Source: Bacteroidales bacterium (GTDB taxonomy: Bacteria > Bacteroidota > Bacteroidia > Bacteroidales > JAAUTT01). From it: a stretch of DNA of 5,682 nt. The number at the start of each line of letters is the position of its first letter. The stretch's first letter is position 1. The stretch lies in the NCBI GenBank assembly GCA_012031335.1, contig JAAUTT010000351.1, positions 1 to 5,682 of the forward strand. The letters are read 5' to 3'. Positions 1-5,682 of this stretch are shown one piece after another. The position numbers and the translations under genes are program-made. Under the pieces are notes generated by a model. It had not been told where the DNA came from, made no database searches, and saw nothing but the letters and a program-made list of their open reading frames with translations.

Positions 1-41
1 ATGCCAGGTCTTTGTCTTTATATAACATCACTAATTATACA

Positions 42-1933
<1,892 letters not shown>

Positions 1934-1990
1934 CTGAATACTATCTGCCGAATAATCTGATCCGTCTTTTTTAGGTTGTATTTCTATTCC

Positions 1991-1995
1991 TTTTT
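1991..1995 (-). other. gyrB: Probable single-base loss in an A5 run near the gyrB start
   Basis: The coding strand reads ATG GAA ACG AAA AAG GAA TAG from the ATG at 2004, a dead end after six codons. With one more A in the A5 run it reads METKKGIEIQPKKDGSDYSA and runs straight into the conserved N-terminus SADSIQVLEG. The frame that contains the conserved N-terminus has no ATG, GTG or TTG between its upstream stop and the conserved residues, which supports this reading. The N-terminal tail of GyrB is variable, so this call is less firm than the break at 944-946. Confidence 0.75.
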
Positions 1996-2004
1996 CGTTT
2001 CCAT

Positions 2005-2356
2005 TCCTTATCGGTTAATTACTATAAATCCGTTAAATCAAAGTTTTTGATCTAATCTGTTTTTGTTAATCCGTTACGTAAATCGTTAGGATTTTTAAAG
2101 ACCGGTAAATATAGTAAAATTAACCCTCATATAACCCTAAAAAATTGGTTAAATTCGTCTATTTATTAACAATTGTTTCAATTATTAATTATTGATAATC
2201 AATTATTTAGTATAATAATTAACCGGATCATAATATTTGCAATTTGGAGCATCGTATTGTGGTAAATAAGGACCTTGAGAACATACAATGATTTAAGTTT
2301 TGAAAAAATAAGGAAGTGGTTATTACATTTCTTTAACCCTATAATTCTTTTCCCTA
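2005..2356. promoter_or_regulatory. Gene-free, AT-rich upstream region of gyrB with palindromes and repeated motifs
   Basis: No open frame with protein-like composition is seen in these 352 bp. Both neighbours are on the minus strand, so this is the 3' flank of the ketosynthase and the leader/promoter of gyrB. Seen: a block at 2161-2220 with only 6 G/C in 60 bp, holding the perfect palindrome AACAATTGTT (2168-2177) and ATTGATAATCAAT (2191-2203); TAACCCT twice 11 bp apart (2121-2127, 2132-2138) and again at 2334-2340; and AATCCGTTA twice (2027-2035, 2068-2076) with a near copy AATCGTTA (2082-2089). On the minus strand TATATTTA (2113-2106) resembles the Bacteroidota -7 box TAnnTTTG with one mismatch, with no clear -33 box. 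A promoter for gyrB here is expected from position; which elements matter is inference. No DnaA-box-like TTATnCACA is seen. Confidence 0.5.
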
Positions 2357-3593
2357 CTATGCCTTTGATTTGGAATACTGATCATCTGCTTTCCGGATAT
2401 ATTCAATTAGTTCGGGAGAGATCCGCATAATAATGCAAATATGGTTTTCCCCAGCTCCGGGGGAAGCGAAAATCACTGTATTACCATCGATAATACGACC
2501 ACATTCTATAGCTTCCAGTAAATTAACACCTGCCGCGCAGGTAGCAATATTCCCATATTTCAGAAATGTTTCGTGAAATTTTCTTCTGGTATCCCTATGG
2601 CTTCTCTCCAGGCATTCCCTGCCCAGGCAACAGGCTGATGGGTAACCATAAAATCGATATCTTTAAGTGTTAAGTCCGCTTTTTCGAAACATCGACCGAC
2701 AACCTCCCGCATATCGTATGTTGAACTGGAAGCTATCTCCCGATTGGCTTCGGGGTTATAAAAAGTAGTAAACAGCTGGGAATAGTCGGGGCCAGAATCG
2801 AGCCTCTTAAGCAGTAAAGGTTTACGTTTCTGATAAATAATGCCATTATGCCGGCTACCATGACTTATTGAATGTGAGGCAAGGTATCCGTATCCTGCCG
2901 CTGTTTTCGAAACGATACCTGCAATAGCTCCATCGCCCGTATCTACACTGAAATGTGTTGATTTATCGTGAACATGTGAATCAATGAAGCTGGAAACAAG
3001 CAATACATTTTTTTTTATTCCGGAACTTACCAGAGAACAGGCCAGCTCTGTCATGGTTACAAATGAGGAACAACAAGAATCGACACCATAGGCTCCGGCA
3101 TTTTTCAGTTTAAGTTTATGTTGCACCAGGGAGGTGTTTTGTGGAAGAGGATGATCGGGTACCTGCGAGTGACAAAGAACCAGATCTATTTCATCGGGAG
3201 TAATTTTGGATCTAAATAATGCCAGAGCTCCTGCCAAAGTTTCGGCATCAGATGGAAGCATAGGATGAGGATACAGCGATTTTCTCAAGGACTCAGGATC
3301 AGAAGGGACCCTTCGCCTTTCTTTGGTTCCCTGAAATGGATCGGCTCTTTTTTTAGGAGGAAGACTCTCAACCCATGCATCAAACCATGGTTGATTTTTC
3401 CAGCCTTCTTCATTGGTTTCGATTCGGCCTGGTAACATACCGGTTAATTCAATAGTGCTGATATATTCGGCAGGTAAAAGTGTTTTGGTTTTAAGAAACT
3501 CGATAAGAGCGGGATGTTCGGCAGCTGATACAATTTTTGCCGGCAATAGGCACCTAAGGTTACTAACCCAGATGGAATAATATTTATATTCAT
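2357..3593 (-). CDS. FabH-like 3-oxoacyl-ACP synthase III (thiolase fold) with a long N-terminus; frame broken twice by one-base losses
   Basis: Ketoacyl-ACP synthase III enzymes join an acyl-CoA or acyl-thioester starter to malonyl-ACP by Claisen condensation in fatty acid or related polyketide-like synthesis, in the cytoplasm. The longest open piece is 2560-3546 (328 aa, apparent TTG start). Adding one base at 3545-3546 joins it to ATG 3593, giving MNINIIPSGLVTLGAYLPAK, the typical start of the first beta strand. Adding one base at 2564-2566 replaces the stop by the conserved FLKYGNIATCAAG and continues to a TAG at 2357-2359. The restored protein is 412 aa. Triad: Cys175 (in VDSCCSSF), His319 (in VTHQPVAW), Asn349 (in KYGN); the His-Asn spacing of 30 equals that of E. 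coli FabH. GTKERR (89-94) corresponds to FabH GIRERR but lies about 55 residues later, so there is an extra N-terminal region. The end has the GAGENH glycine loop. The substrate is unknown; housekeeping FabH is less likely, because no fab genes adjoin it. Confidence 0.85.
2564..2566 (-). other. Single-base loss in a T3 run that removes the last 84 residues of the ketosynthase
   Basis: The coding strand reads ACG AAA CAT TTC TGA. With one more T it reads ACG AAA CAT TTT CTG AAA TAT GGG AAT, i.e. T-K-H-F-L-K-Y-G-N, which supplies the catalytic Asn motif of the FabH family and a full C-terminal beta-ketoacyl synthase III domain ending at 2357. The residues after the break have clear family character, so the break is recent or is a sequence error. 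Confidence 0.85.
3545..3546 (-). other. Probable single-base loss in a T2 run near the ketosynthase start
   Basis: From the ATG at 3593 the coding strand reads MNINIIPSGLVTLGAY and then C-R-Q-K-L, drifting out of frame. With one more T (TAT TTG CCG GCA in place of TAT TGC CGG) it reads GAYLPAKIVSA, matching the usual FabH start (GSYLPEKVV type) and joining the main frame. Without the added base the main frame would have to begin at a TTG inside this conserved strand. Confidence 0.75.
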
Positions 3594-3665
3594 GGTTTTA
3601 TGGCTAACTTAAATTACAAATAACAGGGCTGATAAACCCCAACATCGGGATACCTCTATTTTTTA

Positions 3666-3673
3666 TAGCTTTG
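3666..3673 (+). promoter_or_regulatory. Candidate -7 promoter box for the lipocalin-like gene
   Basis: TAGCTTTG matches the Bacteroidota -7 consensus TAnnTTTG exactly and ends 20 bp before the ATG at 3694, in the 100-bp spacer between two divergent genes. No TTTG-type -33 box is seen at the usual distance, so this is a candidate only. Confidence 0.42.
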
Positions 3674-3693
3674 TATACCCGTTAATCTCAATT

Positions 3694-4128
3694 ATGAAAG
3701 CATCCTTAACTGAAAAAATCCTCGGTACATGGTATCTTCAAAGCATCCTTATGGTTGCTGACAGTAAATCAACTGAAATGTTTGGACCAAACCCCAAAGG
3801 AATTGCAATGTTCGACTCCGGGGGTAATGTAAGTACCCAAATGGGGGCGTGGAACAGAGAATCAATTCCTCAGGAGAACATCCATCAGTTAACAAATGAA
3901 GCAATAAAACATGCATTTGACAGTTACATGGCTTTTTTCGGACTATATTCCGAACCAGAACCAGGCACGATCAAGGTAAAAATTAAAGCGTGTCTTCATC
4001 CAAACCTCGAAGGAAAAGAAATAATCCGCTATGCTGAGATAGCGGACAATCAGCTTATTTTAACTTCTCCACCAGCTAAAAATGGATTAACAACGTACAT
4101 TGTTAAAGCCATTTGGATAAGAAGTTAA
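3694..4128 (+). CDS. Lipocalin-like domain protein (Lipocalin_5 type)
   Basis: A complete 144-aa protein whose pattern fits the small lipocalin-like family often annotated in bacteria as Lipocalin_5: a GTWYLQS strand at residues 11-17, then a FGPNPKGIAMFDSGGNVS segment (30-47) resembling the family pattern of P.G.L.Y..DG..S, a helix with conserved-looking FDSYMAFFGLYS (75-86), and late beta strands (KEIIRYAEIADNQLILTSPP) leading to YIVKAIWIR. The family is predicted to form a small beta-barrel; no enzyme activity is firmly known, and ligand binding is an inference from the fold. There is no signal peptide or membrane segment, so it is probably cytoplasmic. The ATG at 3694 is chosen because the domain begins within ten residues of it and a -7-like box lies just upstream. 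It is divergent from the ketosynthase (100 bp) and converges on the next gene with 13 bp between stops. No frame break is seen here. Confidence 0.72.
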   Translation: MKASLTEKILGTWYLQSILMVADSKSTEMFGPNPKGIAMFDSGGNVSTQMGAWNRESIPQENIHQLTNEAIKHAFDSYMAFFGLYSEPEPGTIKVKIKACLHPNLEGKEIIRYAEIADNQLILTSPPAKNGLTTYIVKAIWIRS

Positions 4129-4141
4129 CTTTTTAACCAGG

Positions 4142-4597
4142 CTATAGCGTCACTTTGTGAGCCAAAATTCCGGGAAGAGAATCCGCCAATTTTTTGTCCC
4201 ACTCATCTACCGCCATTTGAGCAAAGATGTTGTGAGGGAGCACAACGGCTACTTTGGTTAACCCGAGTCCGATGAGTTTAGGCATAAATACACCTGCCAG
4301 CCAATCGTTGGCTTCGTTAAAACTTCCACTCATTTTAGTACTTTCCACCAAAGCTCCTTTACATTTGTATTTCTTGTAGATGTCCATGAAATGTCCGTCC
4401 AGGACTGCTTTTAACTGCTCTGTTGTACGGAATCCTGTCCAACCGTGAAACATAATTCCCTGCTTCACATAATTAAGATCAATGTAGTGAAACACCTGGT
4501 TCAGCTTGTTAATGGATTCAACCATGTTACCTTTCTGAACAACCTTGAAATCATCTTTTTGTGAGGTAGCCTCCTTAATTACAATTTCGCTTTCCAT
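4142..4597 (-). CDS. Uncharacterised 151-aa protein, possibly STAS/SpoIIAA-like
   Basis: No family is firmly recognised. The frame is intact, from ATG 4597 to a stop at 4142, and has ordinary codon use. It has no signal peptide or membrane segment. Seen: a charged N-terminus, a strand-like HYIDLNYVKQGIMFHGWTG (37-55), a helix TTEQLKAVLDGHFMDIYKKY (58-77), a strand KGALVES (80-86), a region with NDWLAGVFMPKLIGLG (97-112), then a strand TKVAVVLPHNIFAQM (114-128). The order (conserved G-W, helix, strand, W...P...G, strand VAVVLP) resembles small Bacteroidota proteins related to the STAS/SpoIIAA-like alpha-beta fold, which in known cases act in partner-switching or as sensory modules. This assignment is inference from layout only. 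It converges on the lipocalin-like gene and is divergent from the thioesterase operon by 201 bp, so nothing in the context names its job. Confidence 0.7.
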   Translation of the reverse strand: MESEIVIKEATSQKDDFKVVQKGNMVESINKLNQVFHYIDLNYVKQGIMFHGWTGFRTTEQLKAVLDGHFMDIYKKYKCKGALVESTKMSGSFNEANDWLAGVFMPKLIGLGLTKVAVVLPHNIFAQMAVDEWDKKLADSLPGILAHKVTL

Positions 4598-4660
4598 AAC
4601 GGATTTTTTAAGTGTAGATTTATTCCATAAATTACGGCTTTATCATATCATAGTTAAGAA

Positions 4661-4734
4661 CGCTGAGGTGATATAAATCATCGAACATGAGTGATATATA
4701 CCTGACAACCGTTATTGTCTCAGCTTGTTTTTTG
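4661..4734 (+). ncRNA. Possible folded RNA element or terminator-like structure in the divergent spacer
   Basis: On the plus strand three helices nest without gaps: GCTGA (4662-4666) with TCAGC (4720-4724); GGT-(g)-ATATA (4667-4675) with TATATACC (4695-4702), with an inner TCAT/ATGA pair (4678-4681, 4687-4690); and GACAA (4704-4708) with TTGTC (4715-4719). The closing helix is followed by TTGTTTTTTG (4725-4734). This could be a three-way-junction leader or a weak terminator upstream of the thioesterase operon. The helices are short and AT-rich, so chance folding is a serious alternative. It matches no RNA family known to me, and it is too short and differently arranged to be a tRNA. Confidence 0.25.
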
Positions 4735-4781
4735 ATTATTTTTTAAAGAAATCGCTGGATCAATAAAATATCGCAAATTCA

Positions 4782-4789
4782 TATTTTTG
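4782..4789 (+). promoter_or_regulatory. Candidate -7 promoter box for the thioesterase operon
   Basis: TATTTTTG fits the Bacteroidota -7 consensus TAnnTTTG and ends 9 bp before the ATG at 4799. A start site about 5-7 bp downstream would give an almost leaderless transcript. There is no convincing -33 box, and the sequence is AT-rich enough for chance matches. Confidence 0.3.
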
Positions 4790-4798
4790 AATTAAAAA

Positions 4799-5230
4799 AT
4801 GGAGCATAAACCAGTTTTCAGAAATATTTTACCTGTCCAGGTTCGTTTTAGTGATGTCGATATGATGGGGCATGTTTCAAATACAATTTATCAAAACTAT
4901 TTCGATTCGGGTAAAGTACATTATTTCGATCTTGTAATTCCCGATATGGACTATATAAATATAGGCGTAGTTGGGGCTTCTGTTAAAATCGATTATCTGA
5001 AACCCATTTATATGAAAACCAAAATTCTTGTAGAAACAAGAGTTGCTATTATTGGACATAAAAGTTTAACCATGGAACACTGTCTGGTTGAGGAAGCCAC
5101 TGGTGAAACACTTGCGACCTGCACAGCTGTGCTTGTGTGTTACAATCTTCTTGAGAAAAAGAGTATTCCCATTCCCGAACACTGGAAATCAAATATATTA
5201 GCATATGATCATGCTGTAATTGTAAAATAA
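4799..5230 (+). CDS. Hotdog-fold acyl-CoA thioesterase (4HBT/YbgC type)
   Basis: A complete 143-aa single hotdog domain of the 4-hydroxybenzoyl-CoA thioesterase/YbgC/FadM group, enzymes that hydrolyse acyl-CoA (or acyl-ACP) thioesters in the cytoplasm. Seen: the N-terminal active-site motif VRFSDVDMMGHVSNTIYQNY (residues 15-34), with Asp21 at the position of the catalytic Asp of Pseudomonas 4HBT, a hotdog helix (YQNYFDSGKVHYFDL), then the strand with SVKIDYLKPIYM (61-72), and the late strands SLTMEHCLV and ATCTAVLVCYN. The domain starts within 13 residues of the ATG, so 4799 is a sound start. No signal peptide or membrane segment is seen. The acyl substrate cannot be told from the sequence; such enzymes range from aromatic to long-chain acyl-CoA. 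The gene lies 6 bp before the beta-helix gene on the same strand, so co-transcription is likely. Confidence 0.9.
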   Translation: MEHKPVFRNILPVQVRFSDVDMMGHVSNTIYQNYFDSGKVHYFDLVIPDMDYINIGVVGASVKIDYLKPIYMKTKILVETRVAIIGHKSLTMEHCLVEEATGETLATCTAVLVCYNLLEKKSIPIPEHWKSNILAYDHAVIVK

Positions 5231-5236
5231 GCCAAA

Positions 5237-5682
5237 ATGACTGATATAAATTTTTATATTCCCGGTTTCTTAAATGAATTTCCGGAGTTTACAAACTACC
5301 AGCCATGGAATTTTCTTCCGGAATTATCGTCTATTCTCTTGCAAAGAATTGAAAAAACAGATAGTAACTTTGATGTAAAAAATGGCATTGCTATTCACAA
5401 AACTGCTATAGTTGAAGGTAATGTAACTTTAAAAGCTCCTATAATTATCGGCGAAAACTGTTTTATAGGAGCTCATGCATATTTGCGAGATGGAGTTTTT
5501 CTGGGAAAATCGTGTACAATAGGCCCTTGTTGCGAAATTAAAAGGAGTATTATTTTAAACGGCAGTACTATTGCTCACTTTAATTTTATTGGTGACAGTA
5601 TTATCGGAAATCGGGTAAATTTTGAAGCAGGAGCAATTACTGCCAATCATTTCAATGAAAAAACAATTAAAACAATTTTAAT
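5237..5682 (+). CDS. GlmU-like left-handed beta-helix (hexapeptide-repeat) protein, 3' end beyond the window
   Basis: The frame is open from ATG 5237 to the window edge (148 codons, no stop), so the protein is partial at its C-terminus. After a roughly 50-residue helical N-terminus (PWNFLPELSSILLQRI), hexapeptide-type repeats begin: AIHKTAIVEGNVTLKAPIII (52-71), GENCFIGAHAYLRDGVFLG, KSCTIGPCCEIKRSIIL and IAHFNFIGDSIIGNRVNFEAGAITAN. The last stretch follows the GlmU acetyltransferase pattern HLTYLGD...G..VN.GAGT.T.N, with His114 at the position of the GlmU catalytic His. It has no room for the GlmU N-terminal uridylyltransferase domain, so it is a stand-alone beta-helix protein, as found in many bacteria and often annotated as a nucleotidyltransferase- or LpxA-like transferase. 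The acyl donor and acceptor sugar are unknown. The start is supported by the 6-bp spacing after the thioesterase stop. Confidence 0.87.
   Translation, partial: MTDINFYIPGFLNEFPEFTNYQPWNFLPELSSILLQRIEKTDSNFDVKNGIAIHKTAIVEGNVTLKAPIIIGENCFIGAHAYLRDGVFLGKSCTIGPCCEIKRSIILNGSTIAHFNFIGDSIIGNRVNFEAGAITANHFNEKTIKTIL

Noticed and set aside
2101..2220. Replication origin in the AT-rich stretch upstream of gyrB
   Set aside because: No DnaA-box-like TTATnCACA sequences are seen and no dnaA, dnaN or recF adjoins; AT-richness alone is not enough.
2227..2240. TAATATTTG as a plus-strand promoter -7 box
   Set aside because: It has one base too many between TA and TTTG, and no plus-strand gene follows for over 1.4 kb.
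2307..2324. Terminator hairpin AATAA/TTATT after the ketosynthase (minus strand, followed by Ts)
   Set aside because: The stem is five A-T pairs only, too weak to support a terminator call.
4122..4137. Shared terminator between the convergent stops (GTTAA/TTAAC, also the palindrome AAGTTAACTT)
   Set aside because: The stem is 5 bp and AT-rich and overlaps the stop codon; chance is as likely.
4661..4734. tRNA-like cloverleaf in the divergent spacer
   Set aside because: There is no 7-bp acceptor stem, anticodon arm or T-loop consensus; only three short helices are present.
4877..5059. 60-codon minus-strand frame inside the thioesterase gene
   Set aside because: It is antisense to the hotdog active-site region and has a low-complexity, Ile/Asn/Tyr-rich make-up typical of a shadow frame.

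Overview
The window reads as chromosomal DNA of a member of the Bacteroidota (Bacteroidetes), AT-rich, probably an environmental or marine lineage; order and genus cannot be fixed from sequence alone. The grounds are the short (about 650 aa) GyrB ending in RREFIEN, the general style of the proteins, lack of conserved Shine-Dalgarno sequences, and TAnnTTTG-type promoter boxes in front of two plus-strand genes. There are no tRNA, rRNA, CRISPR or insertion-sequence features.

Layout. Positions 42-2004 (minus) hold gyrB, the B subunit of DNA gyrase, broken in two places by one-base losses. Positions 2005-2356 are a gene-free, very AT-rich stretch upstream of gyrB with palindromes and short repeated motifs. 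Positions 2357-3593 (minus) hold a FabH-like ketoacyl-ACP synthase III, also broken in two places. A 100-bp divergent spacer leads to a lipocalin-like-domain gene at 3694-4128 (plus). This converges, with a 13-bp gap, on an uncharacterised 151-aa gene at 4142-4597 (minus). The divergent spacer 4598-4798 contains a possible folded RNA or terminator-like element. A hotdog-fold thioesterase at 4799-5230 (plus) is followed 6 bp later by a GlmU-like left-handed beta-helix gene that runs off the end of the window (5237 onward, plus), probably one operon.

The most striking observation is that all four frame breaks are single-base losses in A/T runs (A3 and A5 in gyrB, T3 and T2 in the ketosynthase, coding strand). 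Adding back one base to each run gives a clean 654-aa GyrB and a clean 412-aa ketosynthase with its Cys-His-Asn triad. An essential gene broken twice, with all errors of one type, points to homopolymer under-calling in the assembly rather than to pseudogenes or programmed frameshifting, although only reads or protein data can settle it.

Functionally the window mixes a housekeeping gene (gyrB) with acyl-chemistry genes (ketosynthase III, acyl-CoA thioesterase), two small proteins of unclear role and an acyl/nucleotidyl-sugar type beta-helix protein. No convincing new multi-gene system is visible; the items most worth a second look are the frame-break pattern, the long-N-terminus ketosynthase, the 4661-4734 fold, and the repeats upstream of gyrB.
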